This document shows, piece after piece, positions 1 to 7,496 of a stretch of DNA of 64,000 bases. The stretch comes from Thermoplasmata archaeon (GTDB taxonomy: Archaea > Thermoplasmatota > Thermoplasmata > Lutacidiplasmatales > UBA184): contig JAKIWI010000009.1 in assembly GCA_022750115.1 (NCBI GenBank), forward strand, positions 1-64,000, given 5' to 3'. Position 1 is the first letter of the stretch. Every line of letters starts with the position of its first letter. The notes beneath the pieces were generated by a model that worked only from the letters and a program-made list of their open reading frames with translations, did no database searches and had not been told where the DNA came from. The translations under genes were made by a program, and so were the position numbers.

Positions 1-46
1 CCGGGCGAAAGACTAATCCCCGGCCCGTCCTCGGCCGCCCGGGCGT

Positions 47-148
47 GGGCTGGTAGATCAGTCCGGAAGATCGCTACCTTGGCAAGGTAGAGGCCGCGAG
101 TTCAAAGGGATCCGGCGGCGCCGGATCCGGAGACTCTCGCCCAGTCCA
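47..148 (+). tRNA. tRNA-Ala(GGC) with an intron in the T-loop
   Basis: The sequence folds as a complete cloverleaf once 28 bases are removed. The acceptor stem is GGGCTGG (47-53) with CCAGTCC (141-147) and discriminator A148. The D-stem is GATC/GATC (56-59, 69-72). The anticodon stem is CTACC/GGTAG with loop TTGGCAA, giving anticodon GGC at 81-83. The T-stem is GCGAG (96-100) with CTCGC (136-140). The third acceptor pair is G49:T145, the G3:U70 pair that is the classic alanine identity element. The T-loop TTCAAA-T is interrupted between positions 59 and 60. CCA is not encoded. The identity is very secure; the intron boundaries are inferred from the fold. Confidence 0.93.
107..134 (+). other. 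tRNA intron at position 59/60 (28 nt)
   Basis: The intron holds a perfect 9-bp hairpin (108-116 with 120-128, loop GGC). The splice region can form a bulge-helix-bulge. The T-stem is the outer helix. ACT (133-135) forms one 3-nt bulge, cut as AC|T. TTCA (101-104) faces GGAG (129-132) with three pairs and one A-G mismatch. AAG (105-107) forms the other bulge, cut as AA|G. The inner helix is the intron hairpin. The predicted cuts reproduce exactly the tRNA exon ends, which supports splicing by the archaeal tRNA endonuclease. Confidence 0.85.
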
Positions 149-154
149 TCCCCG

Positions 155-176
155 CCGGCCGAGCCGGATCGGCCGG
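155..176. promoter_or_regulatory. perfect 8-bp dyad before the mevalonate-cluster regulator
   Basis: CCGGCCGA (155-162) and TCGGCCGG (169-176) are exact inverted repeats with a 6-base spacer. The dyad lies just after tRNA-Ala and 27 bases before the GTG of the XRE regulator, where a leaderless promoter would sit. It could be an operator bound by that regulator, or a stem that ends the tRNA transcript. The sequence alone cannot separate these. Confidence 0.35.
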
Positions 177-203
177 TCCCCCCACGACGAGGCCCATCGT
201 CCG

Positions 204-944
204 GTGTCGAACCCCCCGGACGACATCCAAGCGAACCGATTTATACATCGATTCCGAGACGGGCACGTGGACGCCGAGCTCTCCGAGAAGATCGCAGGAG
301 AGGTCGTGCTTTCCGCCCACCCGGGGCGCACGCTCCGGAAATGGCGGGAGGATTTCGGTATCTCGCAGCGCGATCTCGCGAAATCACTCGAGACCGTCCC
401 CTCGGTTGTGAGCGACTACGAGTCGGAGCGGCGCGCGAGCCCCGGCGCGGCGTTCATCCGGCGCTACGTCTCCGCGCTCATCGACGTCGACCAGCAGAAC
501 GGCGCCCGCGTGAGCCAGCGGCTCGGGCTTCGTCCGCACTCCGACGGCATCCTCGGCCTGCGCGAGTTCGCGGTCGCCGTACCGCTGAAGGCGCTCTCCG
601 ACCGGCTCGAGGCCGAGCCGGTGAGCCGCGTCGACCTCCACCGCGACATCCACGGCTTCACGCTGCTCGATGCCCCCCGCGCGATCCTCTCGATCGACGC
701 CAGTCGGTTCGTCGAGGTGTACGGGTGGACGACCCAGCGCGCGCTCATCTTCTCGAACGTGAAGTACGGTCGCTCCCCCATGGTCGCGATTCGCGCCCAC
801 CCGCTCAAGCCGGCGGCCGTCGTCTTCTCGAACCCGGGCCGGGTCGACCCGCTCGCCGTCCGGCTGAGCGAGGTCGAGAACATCCCGCTCCTGACGACCG
901 AGCTCGGCGCGAACGACGTCCTCGAGCGTCTCGAAGAACTGTAG
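204..944 (+). CDS. XRE-type HTH transcriptional regulator of the mevalonate cluster
   Basis: The protein has 246 residues. Residues about 41-82 form a Cro/C1-type helix-turn-helix ([19 protein letters not shown] followed by a [13 protein letters not shown] recognition segment). The rest is an alpha/beta domain without obvious catalytic residues that may sense a ligand. A regulator of this kind commonly stands before HMG-CoA synthase genes in Euryarchaeota, so control of the next three genes is likely; this is inference from context. The GTG at 204 was chosen because it follows the upstream dyad closely. The stop at 942-944 abuts the synthase coding region, so both are probably on one mRNA. 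Confidence 0.82.
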   Translation: MSNPPDDIQANRFIHRFRDGHVDAELSEKIAGEVVLSAHPGRTLRKWREDFGISQRDLAKSLETVPSVVSDYESERRASPGAAFIRRYVSALIDVDQQNGARVSQRLGLRPHSDGILGLREFAVAVPLKALSDRLEAEPVSRVDLHRDIHGFTLLDAPRAILSIDASRFVEVYGWTTQRALIFSNVKYGRSPMVAIRAHPLKPAAVVFSNPGRVDPLAVRLSEVENIPLLTTELGANDVLERLEEL

Positions 945-949
945 GAGGG

Positions 950-2017
950 ATCTCCACGAACCCGAACTTCGGAATCGTCAGTTACGGCGCGCACGTGCCG
1001 CTCTACCGGATCACGCCCGCGGAGATCGGCCGCGTCTGGGGGACCGACGGCGCCGCAATGGGCGCGGCCCTCGGTGTCCGCCGAAAGAGCGTGCCGGCTC
1101 CGGACGAGGACACGATCACGATCAGCACCGAGGCGCTCCGCACCGCGCTCATCCGCGGCAAGATCGACCCCCAGGAGATCGGCGCCCTCTACGTCGGCAG
1201 CGAATCCCACCCCTACGCTGTCAAGCCGACCGCCTCCGTCGTCGCCCAGGCCGTCGGTGCCACGCCGAACCTGACCGCGTCGGACTTCGAGTTCGCCTGC
1301 AAGGCCGGCACCGCGGCGATCCAAACGTGCCTCGGGCTCGTCGGCGCGGAGATGGTCCGCTACGGAGTCGCGATCGGCTCCGACACGTCACAAGGAGCGC
1401 CCGGCGACGCACTCGAGTATTCGGCGAGCGCGGGCGGCGCCGCCTTCGTCATCGGCCGCGAACGCGTCATCGCCAAGATCCGCCACACCCTTTCCTACAC
1501 GACGGACACGCCCGATTTCTGGCGGCGCGAGGGCCAGCGCTACCCGAGCCACGGCGGTCGGTTCACGGGCGAGCCCGCCTATTTCCGGCACGTCACGGAG
1601 TGCGCCCAGCGCCTGATGGAGCGCGCCGGGACGAACCCGAAATCGTACGCCCACGTCGTCTTCCACCAGCCGAACGGGAAGTTCCCGCAGCGGGTGGGCC
1701 GCATGCTCGGATTCACCGAGGCGCAGATGCGCTACGGCCTCGTCACGCCGCAGATCGGCAACACCTACTCCGGCGCGGCCCTGATCGGTCTCGCGAACGT
1801 CCTCGACGTAGCGAAGGCCGGCGAGCAGGTCCTGATGGTCGGCTACGGGAGCGGCGCCGGCTCCGACGCGTTCGACATCGAGGTCACCGACGAGATCAAC
1901 CGGTTCGACCGCTCGTACGGCACGCCGGTCCAGCAATTCCTCGACGGCGGGGTCGAGATCCCGTACGCCGTCTACGCGAAGTTCCGCGGGAAAATCCGGA
2001 TGGGAGGGGAGTCGTAG
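950..2017 (+). CDS. mvaS: hydroxymethylglutaryl-CoA synthase
   Basis: The enzyme condenses acetyl-CoA with acetoacetyl-CoA to HMG-CoA for archaeal isoprenoid lipids. Thiolase-fold features and the family triad are visible: Glu85 (in GSESHPY), the nucleophile Cys117 (in FEFACKAGT) and His239 (in VVFHQPNG), counted from base 950. Length is about 355 residues, as in archaeal homologues. The start is a problem. No ATG, GTG or TTG lies in frame before the conserved first strand GIVSYG, although the frame is open far upstream. The first downstream GTG (992) would remove that strand. ATC at 950 or ACG at 956, the latter 7 bases after a GGAGG motif, are the candidates. The stop is followed directly by the thiolase ATG. 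Confidence 0.9.
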   Translation: MSTNPNFGIVSYGAHVPLYRITPAEIGRVWGTDGAAMGAALGVRRKSVPAPDEDTITISTEALRTALIRGKIDPQEIGALYVGSESHPYAVKPTASVVAQAVGATPNLTASDFEFACKAGTAAIQTCLGLVGAEMVRYGVAIGSDTSQGAPGDALEYSASAGGAAFVIGRERVIAKIRHTLSYTTDTPDFWRREGQRYPSHGGRFTGEPAYFRHVTECAQRLMERAGTNPKSYAHVVFHQPNGKFPQRVGRMLGFTEAQMRYGLVTPQIGNTYSGAALIGLANVLDVAKAGEQVLMVGYGSGAGSDAFDIEVTDEINRFDRSYGTPVQQFLDGGVEIPYAVYAKFRGKIRMGGES

Positions 2018-3187
2018 ATGCGCGACGTCGCGATCCTCGGCATCGGACAGACCCGGTTCGGGGAGCTCTGGGACCGGTCGTTCCGGGAGATCGGCATCGA
2101 GGCCGGCTTCCAGGCGCTCGTCGACGCGCGGCTTTCGAGCCAAGACCTTGGCGCGCTCTACCTCGGCAACATGGCGAGCGGTTCGCTCATCGCCCAGGAG
2201 CACATCGCCCCGCTCATCCTCGACTACGCCGGTCTCGCCGGCCACCACTTCGGCGCGATCCGCGTCGAGGGCGGCGGGGCGTCCGGTGCGCTCGCGCTCC
2301 ACGAGGGCTGGCTCGCCGTGGCGAGCGGCGCCCACGACTTCGTCGTCGTCGGCGGCGCGGAGAAGCTCACCGATGTCCCCGACACCGAGGCGAACCGCGT
2401 CGCCTCGGGGACCGCCGACCACGAGTGGGAGGCGGTGTTCGGGGCGACGCTGCCGGCGCTCTGGGCGCTCGTCGCCCGGCGCCACATGCACGAGTACGGC
2501 ACGACGCGCGAGGACCTCGCCCGGGTCGCCGTCCACGCCCACGAGATGGGCGCGAAGAACCCGAACGCGCACTATCGCAACCGCCTCTCCCTCGAGGCCG
2601 TCCTCGGCGCGAGCCCGGTCGCCGAGCCGCTCGGGATGCTCGACTGCGCCCCGCTCTCCGACGGCGCGGCCGCGATCGTCCTCGGTCCGCTCGAACGCGC
2701 ACGCAAGTTCACCGACACGCCGATCCGCCTCGCGGCGAGCCAGGTTGCCTGCGACACGATGGCGCTCCACCACCGACGGGACATGACGACCCTCGACTCC
2801 ACCGTCGTCGCGGCGAAGCGGGCGTTCGCCCAGGCTCGGCGCACCGCCGCCGATGTCCGCGTCGCCGAGATCCACGATGCCTACACGATCAGCGCCCTCG
2901 TCGCGCTCGAGGACCTCGGGTTCGTCGACAAGGGGCGTGCGGGCCCGGAGTTCGCCTCCGGCGCCTTCGGTCCGACGGGAAAGCTCACCGTGAACACGTC
3001 CGGCGGCCTGAAGGCGCAGGGGCGCCCGTTCGGCGCCGTCGGCGTCGCCCAGGTCGTCGAGATCGTGCGCCAACTGCGGGGCGAGGCCGGGGACCGGCAG
3101 GTGTCGGGCGCCGAGCTCGGACTCGCGCACGACGTCGGCGGCACGGGAGCGACCAGCGTGGTGCACCTCATGGAACGGGTGAACTAG
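2018..3187 (+). CDS. archaeal thiolase homologue lacking catalytic Cys and His
   Basis: This 389-residue protein has the thiolase fold of the archaeal HMG-CoA synthase cluster (GIGQTRFGELW start, LGNMASG, HDAYTISALVALEDLGF, DVGGTGAT). In active relatives the nucleophile lies in VEAACASG; here the motif is VEGGGASG with Gly at residue 87. The second catalytic motif GHPxGATG reads GRPFGAVG with Arg336 in place of His. The gene starts directly after the synthase stop and precedes the DUF35 gene. In methanogens thiolase, synthase and DUF35 protein form one complex that channels acetoacetyl-CoA. This copy may be a structural partner without thiolysis activity, which is inference. Confidence 0.88.
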   Translation: MRDVAILGIGQTRFGELWDRSFREIGIEAGFQALVDARLSSQDLGALYLGNMASGSLIAQEHIAPLILDYAGLAGHHFGAIRVEGGGASGALALHEGWLAVASGAHDFVVVGGAEKLTDVPDTEANRVASGTADHEWEAVFGATLPALWALVARRHMHEYGTTREDLARVAVHAHEMGAKNPNAHYRNRLSLEAVLGASPVAEPLGMLDCAPLSDGAAAIVLGPLERARKFTDTPIRLAASQVACDTMALHHRRDMTTLDSTVVAAKRAFAQARRTAADVRVAEIHDAYTISALVALEDLGFVDKGRAGPEFASGAFGPTGKLTVNTSGGLKAQGRPFGAVGVAQVVEIVRQLRGEAGDRQVSGAELGLAHDVGGTGATSVVHLMERVN

Positions 3188-3199
3188 GAAGGCAGTACG

Positions 3200-3694
3200 A
3201 TGTCGATCGCACGATTCTGGAGAGAGACGCCGGTCCGCTACAACCTCGGAGGCTGCCGGTGCCCGACCTGCCTCACGGTCTATTTCCCGCCGCGCTCCGT
3301 CTGCCCGGTCTGCGTCCAGCACCGTAGCTCGATCGGCCGGCTCGAGCCGTTCCAGCTGTCGGGCGAAGGCGAGGTGGTCTCCTACACCGTCGTGCACGAC
3401 GCCGCGGAGGGGTTCGAGATGCAGGTGCCGTACGCGCTCGCGATCGTGAAGACGCGCGAGGGTCCGCAACTCACGGCCCCGGTCGTGGACATCGACCCGA
3501 GCGAAGTCCGGATCGGGCTGAAGGTGCGAGCGACCTTCCGCAAGCTCCGGGAGGAAGGGAAGGCCGGCGTCATCCACTACGGCTACAAGTTCGCCCCGAT
3601 GGACGATGTCCACCGGCCGCCGGAGCGACCGACCCAATCCGAGACCGCGCCGTCGACCGCGCCCACGGCGGTCGCCTCGGAATCGCGGGCGTGA
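3200..3694 (+). CDS. DUF35 OB-fold protein with rubredoxin-like zinc ribbon
   Basis: The protein has 164 residues. An N-terminal helix (ARFWRETPVRYNL) is followed by a zinc ribbon with ligands C21-x2-C24 and C35-x2-C38, then an OB-fold (GEGEVVSYTVVH through GLKVRATFRKL, about 50-125). The last 40 residues are Pro/Ser/Thr-rich and probably disordered. In archaea this family bridges thiolase and HMG-CoA synthase and holds the CoA of the passing intermediate. It is the third structural gene of the cluster, 12 bases after the thiolase stop. ATG 3200 has a purine-rich stretch before it. The stop overlaps the next GTG. Confidence 0.9.
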   Translation: MSIARFWRETPVRYNLGGCRCPTCLTVYFPPRSVCPVCVQHRSSIGRLEPFQLSGEGEVVSYTVVHDAAEGFEMQVPYALAIVKTREGPQLTAPVVDIDPSEVRIGLKVRATFRKLREEGKAGVIHYGYKFAPMDDVHRPPERPTQSETAPSTAPTAVASESRA

Positions 3695-4458
3695 GCGCGG
3701 ACGACTCCGACGGCGAACCGCCGCGGAGCGCCACGCCCCGGGACGACGAGTTCATCGAGGGCTACTCGAAAGGCTACGGCGACGGCCTCCGCGAGGCGCT
3801 GCGCGAGCTCCGTGCCCACGCGGCGCGGGGGGCTTCGCCCCAAGAGCTCCGCATGCTGATCGCGAGCCGACTCGCGCGCATCCCCGAGGACGTGGAGGTG
3901 CGCCGCAAGGGGCTGCTCTCCCCGCCCGTCCGCGCCGCATGGTCGAGTCTACTTCGACCCCCGGCCGCACCCGCCTGGTCGCCCCCGAAGTCGACGCTCC
4001 CCGCCACCGCCGTGGCGGCCGGCGCAAGCGTCCTCGTCCGTGAAGATCGCCCGGATCGCGGGCTTGCCCTCCTCCGGGCTAGCGCGGCGAGCTTTCGGCA
4101 CGTTATCGTCGTGAGCCAGCGAGCACCGGCCCTCGAGGGCGTCCCAGCCGAGCATCTGGAATGGATCGTCCCAGCCCCGTTCCGCTCGGCGGGAGCGTCG
4201 ACGGTCCCGGGGCTCGACCCCAGCGTGTTCGCCGGGCGGATCCGCGAGTCGGTCGATGTCGGCGGGACCCTCACCTACCTCGACGCCATCGAGTTCCTCG
4301 CGAGCGAGTACGGCCCCGATTTCACCGTCCGCGTCGTCAGTTGGCTCGCCACCGAGGCGGTCCGCAACGGCTCGGCGGTCCTGGTGACGCTCGCCCCGCG
4401 CGCCCTCGACCAGCGCGACCTCTCCCGCGTCGAGCGTTCGTTCCAGAACGTTCGCTGA
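3691..4458 (+). CDS. DUF835-domain protein
   Basis: The protein has 255 residues. It starts with a charged segment and a helix (EFIEGYSKGYGDGLREALREL, residues about 20-40) and has a Pro/Ala-rich middle. The C-terminal half resembles the archaeal DUF835 domain: a strand (FRHVIVVSQ), then GTLTYLDAIEFLASEYG, then AVLVTLAPRALDQRDLSRVER. The biochemical role of DUF835 is unknown; such domains often occur in archaeal signalling proteins. The GTG start overlaps the DUF35 stop by four bases, so it is probably cotranscribed with the mevalonate genes. Confidence 0.7.
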   Translation: MSADDSDGEPPRSATPRDDEFIEGYSKGYGDGLREALRELRAHAARGASPQELRMLIASRLARIPEDVEVRRKGLLSPPVRAAWSSLLRPPAAPAWSPPKSTLPATAVAAGASVLVREDRPDRGLALLRASAASFRHVIVVSQRAPALEGVPAEHLEWIVPAPFRSAGASTVPGLDPSVFAGRIRESVDVGGTLTYLDAIEFLASEYGPDFTVRVVSWLATEAVRNGSAVLVTLAPRALDQRDLSRVERSFQNVR

Positions 4459-4484
4459 CCCCGAGCCGCCGCGAGAGAGTTCGG

Positions 4485-5693
4485 ATGGAGATCGCATTCT
4501 TCACGGAGAGCTATCTCCCGACGCGCGACGGCGTGGCCCACGAAGTGAGCGCGCTCGCGGGCGCCCTCACCCGGCTCGGCCACCGCGTCCGCGTCTACGC
4601 GCCGAACCCGGTGATCGGCGCTCCCCCGCGCCGCGAGGTCGTTGACGGGGTGCCGGTCCTTCGGATGCGTTCGCTGCCGGTACCCCTCTACCAAGAGTAT
4701 CGTTGGACGCTCTGGCCGTTCCCCGCCCTCCGGGGGGAACGGATCGCCGAGGAGGTCGACGTCGTCCACCTGCACACGCCCGGCATCTTGGGGAGCGCCG
4801 CGTTCATCTCGGCCCGGCGGTGGCACAAGCCGCTCGTCGGGACGTTCCATACGAACGTGTGGGAGATGCGGCATTCGTTCCCCCCGACGCTGCCGGTCCG
4901 GTTGTTCTTCCGGGCGGCGTGGTGGTACACGTTGGGTACGTACTCGCGGTGCGACGCGGTCACGGCGCCCACGGCGCCCGCTCGCGATGCGCTCCTGAAG
5001 GGCGCTCGCAAGCCGTTCGCTCGGGCCGTCGAGGTCGTGCCGAACGGCATCGAGGTGGACCGTTTCCGACCGGGCGTGACGACCCCGGATTGGCGCGCGC
5101 GCTGCGGCCTCCCCGAGGGGCCGCTCCTGACCTACCTCGGACGTTTGACGCAGGACAAGGGCGTCCACCGATTCCTCGACGCCGTCGCGAACCTCTCCGG
5201 ACGGAACGACGTCTCCGCGATCGTCGGCGGCGTTGGCCCCGAGGAGCCGAGCGTCCGGCGCCGCCTCGCGGACGACCCACGGCTCGCCGGCCGCGTTCGC
5301 TACGTCGGTCCGGTCGCCGAGGAGGAGAAGGCCGCCTTGCTGTCGCAGACCGACCTGTTCGTCCTTCCGTCGACCGCGGACACGAGCTCGGTCGCGCTCC
5401 TCGAGGCGATGGCCTGCGGGGCGGCGTGCGTCGCCTCCGACGTGGGCGGACCCAGCGAGGTCGTAAAGGACGGCCGGACGGGCCGCCTCGTCCCGGTCCT
5501 CGCCGAGGGGGCGCTGGCGAAGGCCGTCTCGGAGCTGCTGGACGACTCGGCCGAGCGGCGGCGGCTTGCGAGCGCCGCCCGCGCGTGGGTCGTCGGCTCC
5601 GCGTCGATCGAACAGACCGCCCGCCGGTTTATCTCTCTCTACGAACTACTTCTGACGGAGAAACGCCACGGTGCCGCCGGCGACGCTCCCTGA
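4485..5693 (+). CDS. GT4-family glycosyltransferase
   Basis: The protein has 402 residues and two Rossmann-like halves. The N-terminal half (MEIAFFTESYLPTRDGVAHEV, HLHTPGILG) binds the acceptor. The C-terminal half has the nucleotide-sugar site typical of family GT4 (VPNGIEVDRF, TYLGRLTQDKGV, then PSTADTSSVALLEAMACG with the conserved EX7E-like pair). It probably adds a sugar to a lipid or glycan at the inner membrane face; it resembles diacylglycerol glucosyltransferases, but the acceptor is not known. ATG 4485 is the first start giving the canonical first strand. The end overlaps the next gene by 23 bases. Confidence 0.9.
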   Translation: MEIAFFTESYLPTRDGVAHEVSALAGALTRLGHRVRVYAPNPVIGAPPRREVVDGVPVLRMRSLPVPLYQEYRWTLWPFPALRGERIAEEVDVVHLHTPGILGSAAFISARRWHKPLVGTFHTNVWEMRHSFPPTLPVRLFFRAAWWYTLGTYSRCDAVTAPTAPARDALLKGARKPFARAVEVVPNGIEVDRFRPGVTTPDWRARCGLPEGPLLTYLGRLTQDKGVHRFLDAVANLSGRNDVSAIVGGVGPEEPSVRRRLADDPRLAGRVRYVGPVAEEEKAALLSQTDLFVLPSTADTSSVALLEAMACGAACVASDVGGPSEVVKDGRTGRLVPVLAEGALAKAVSELLDDSAERRRLASAARAWVVGSASIEQTARRFISLYELLLTEKRHGAAGDAP

Positions 5694-6720
5694 CCTCGAA
5701 TCGTTCGCCCGCCAGACGCTCGGCGAGCGCCTCGACGCGGCGGCGTTGACCGCGGCGTACCACGAGTACCTTCCGCGGCGGACCGAACCGCTCGCCTCGT
5801 TCCGGTTCGACGCGGGCAACGGTTCCGACGGTTCGCTGTTCCACGCCATCGCGAATCCCGAGCTCTCGTTCCGGTCGGCGGAGATCACGCTCCGCGACCC
5901 GCCGCCGGCCGGCCCGCCCTGGGAGTTCCTGCGGCCATTCTCGCGGATCGTTCTCGCCCCCGACGGATCCGCCGAGGTCTACGGGCTCGACGGTGGCGCT
6001 CCGACGCGGGCGATGGTCCGCGTGCTCCTCCGCGAGCACTATGCGCCCCCGACCGAGGGGCGCGGACCGCGGGCGCTGCGGTCGGCGATGCGCGCCCTCG
6101 CGACTCCGGACCGCGCCGTCGAGTTCGTTCGCCAGAGTGGACTCGTGCCGTTCTCGGTCGCGCTGCTCCTCTACTTCTCGGAAGAACGGATCCGCATCGA
6201 GCTCGACGTCCTCGAGGACCGCCTGTTGCGCGACATGCGGGCGGGCCGGTTCCCCCTCGGCCGGCGCGTCCGGCGGCCGCCCCGAGTCGCCTATGCGGTC
6301 GACTCCTACGTCGCCCGCGGCACGCTCCCGATCGTCTCCGCGAGGGTGCTCGAGCTCCTCTCCGAGACCCACGGCACGACCGCGGTCGAGCTCTCGCCCG
6401 TGTTCGGCGGCGCTCGCGAGCTGGTCCAGACCACCCTCCACGGCCTCGCGGCCCGGCGACTCGCCTCCCTCGACCGGCGGACCGGTGTGTTCCGGCCCCG
6501 GTTCGAGACCATGGCTCCGGGAGACGGTCGCGCCGAGGGGGCAGAGAGCGCTTCGCCGGTGGCCAACCCGCAGCTGCGGACGAGCGTGCTCGAGTTGATT
6601 GCGGCCGCGGACTCGCGGGCGACCTGCCCGCTGTGCGGCGATTCGCTCCCGCCCGGCTACCGCGGGCTGCTGTGCGAGCGCTGCCAGGGCGAGGTCGGCT
6701 CCGCGCCCGATTCGGCGTAG
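5671..6720 (+). CDS. unknown protein with a C-terminal zinc ribbon
   Basis: I do not recognise this 349-residue protein. Residues 1-130 look like a mixed alpha/beta domain. Residues about 130-290 are helix-rich, with a segment (ARVLELLSETHGTTAVEL) that could be a winged helix. The end holds two CxxC pairs (TCPLCGD and LLCERCQGE) that should bind zinc. The GTG at 5671 overlaps the glycosyltransferase gene by 23 bases, which suggests cotranscription. The minus-strand tRNA-Arg gene follows 31 bases after the stop. Confidence 0.7.
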   Translation: MPPATLPDLESFARQTLGERLDAAALTAAYHEYLPRRTEPLASFRFDAGNGSDGSLFHAIANPELSFRSAEITLRDPPPAGPPWEFLRPFSRIVLAPDGSAEVYGLDGGAPTRAMVRVLLREHYAPPTEGRGPRALRSAMRALATPDRAVEFVRQSGLVPFSVALLLYFSEERIRIELDVLEDRLLRDMRAGRFPLGRRVRRPPRVAYAVDSYVARGTLPIVSARVLELLSETHGTTAVELSPVFGGARELVQTTLHGLAARRLASLDRRTGVFRPRFETMAPGDGRAEGAESASPVANPQLRTSVLELIAAADSRATCPLCGDSLPPGYRGLLCERCQGEVGSAPDSA

Positions 6721-6751
6721 GTACGCTCGGAACCCCGTCGGGCCGAGTTGG

Positions 6752-6857
6752 CGGGCCTGTCGGGAGTCTCCGCGCCGGTGGACCGCCGCCGGCGCCTTTG
6801 AACCCGAGTATGCTGGCTTAGAAGGCCAGTACTTCGTCCTGGCTAAGCTACAGGCCC
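6752..6857 (-). tRNA. tRNA-Arg(TCT) with an intron in the T-loop
   Basis: Read on the minus strand, the acceptor stem is GGGCCTG (6857-6851) with CAGGCCC (6759-6753) and discriminator G6752. The D-stem is GCTT/AAGT. The anticodon stem is CTGGC/GCCAG with loop CTTCTAA, giving anticodon TCT at 6822-6820. The variable loop is 5 nt. The T-stem is TCGGG/CCCGA. The T-loop TTCAAA-T is split between positions 59 and 60 by a 31-base intron, the same position as in tRNA-Ala at 47-148. CCA is not encoded. All five stems pair fully, allowing one G-U in the D-stem. Confidence 0.92.
6766..6796 (-). other. tRNA intron at position 59/60 (31 nt)
   Basis: The intron starts after TTCAAA and ends before TCCCGA. 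It contains an inverted repeat GCGCCGG / CCGGCGC and ends in GGAGAC, exactly as the tRNA-Ala intron does. The same bulge-helix-bulge can be drawn: bulge AA|G, TTCA facing GGAG, bulge AC|T. The loop and most of the stem sequence differ from the first intron, so only the splice-relevant parts are shared. Confidence 0.85.
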
Positions 6858-6887
6858 GAGCGTTCCATCGCGCGCCGCGAGATAATT

Positions 6888-7463
6888 CTATGCGGGGACC
6901 CGCGCCGCCCGCGCGACCATCCCGGCGAGCCGCAGCGGCTCGGGCCACCGTCCTTCGCGCACGGAGCGGCGCACCAGCGCGGCGGCCTCGGCGCGGGTCG
7001 CGCCGGCGACCGCGACCTCGAGCCAACCGCCGGTGACGGGAACCGGGAATAACGGCCGGGCCCGAAGCAGTCGCAGGCGCCGTCCCCGGTCGTTGGGGAA
7101 ATAGGTGCGAACGGCCGACTCGATCGCCGCGCGATCCGGCTTTCGTCGGGTGACGGCGATGACCGGCCGACGGACCGATCGCGCGAGCCCGGCGAGGTCG
7201 ACGACGTTGAACCCCGCGAGGGTGATCCCGTCGAGAAGGACCGCCCGGATCCCGGGGTAGTGTTCCGACCTTCGGATGGCGGCGGCGAGCCGCCCCGTCG
7301 CGTCCGAGCCATCGACCCCGACGTCGGTCATCCCAATCCCGTCGACCCGGTCCGGGAGCGACATCACGACGAGCGCAACGGGCGCCCGCGCGTCGGTTCT
7401 TCGGAACCGTCCGTCGTCCACGCCGACGACCCGAGGGTGGGGTTTCGCGAGGGCGCGCCCCAA
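6888..7463 (-). CDS. DUF99 family protein
   Basis: About 191 residues. The family pattern is clear: RVVGVDDGRF near the N-terminus, LVVMSLPDRVDGIG, VDGSDATGRLAAAI, then VLLDGITLAGFNVVDL. DUF99 proteins are archaeal and share a fold with endonuclease V; the Asp of VDDG and the Asp of LLDG match the expected metal-site positions. Function is not established. Start choice is uncertain: the TTG at 7463 lies just before the conserved region, and longer in-frame starts would run into the divergent gene at 7497. The stop lies 30 bases before the tRNA-Arg 5' end on the same strand. Confidence 0.78.
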   Translation of the reverse strand: MGRALAKPHPRVVGVDDGRFRRTDARAPVALVVMSLPDRVDGIGMTDVGVDGSDATGRLAAAIRRSEHYPGIRAVLLDGITLAGFNVVDLAGLARSVRRPVIAVTRRKPDRAAIESAVRTYFPNDRGRRLRLLRARPLFPVPVTGGWLEVAVAGATRAEAAALVRRSVREGRWPEPLRLAGMVARAARVPA

Positions 7464-7496
7464 CGATATACGGGGAGGGCCGCTTCGAGCCGGACC

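Noticed and set aside
1388-3637. Long minus-strand frame of about 750 codons
   Set aside because: It runs opposite HMG-CoA synthase, the thiolase homologue and the DUF35 gene. No domain is visible in its product.
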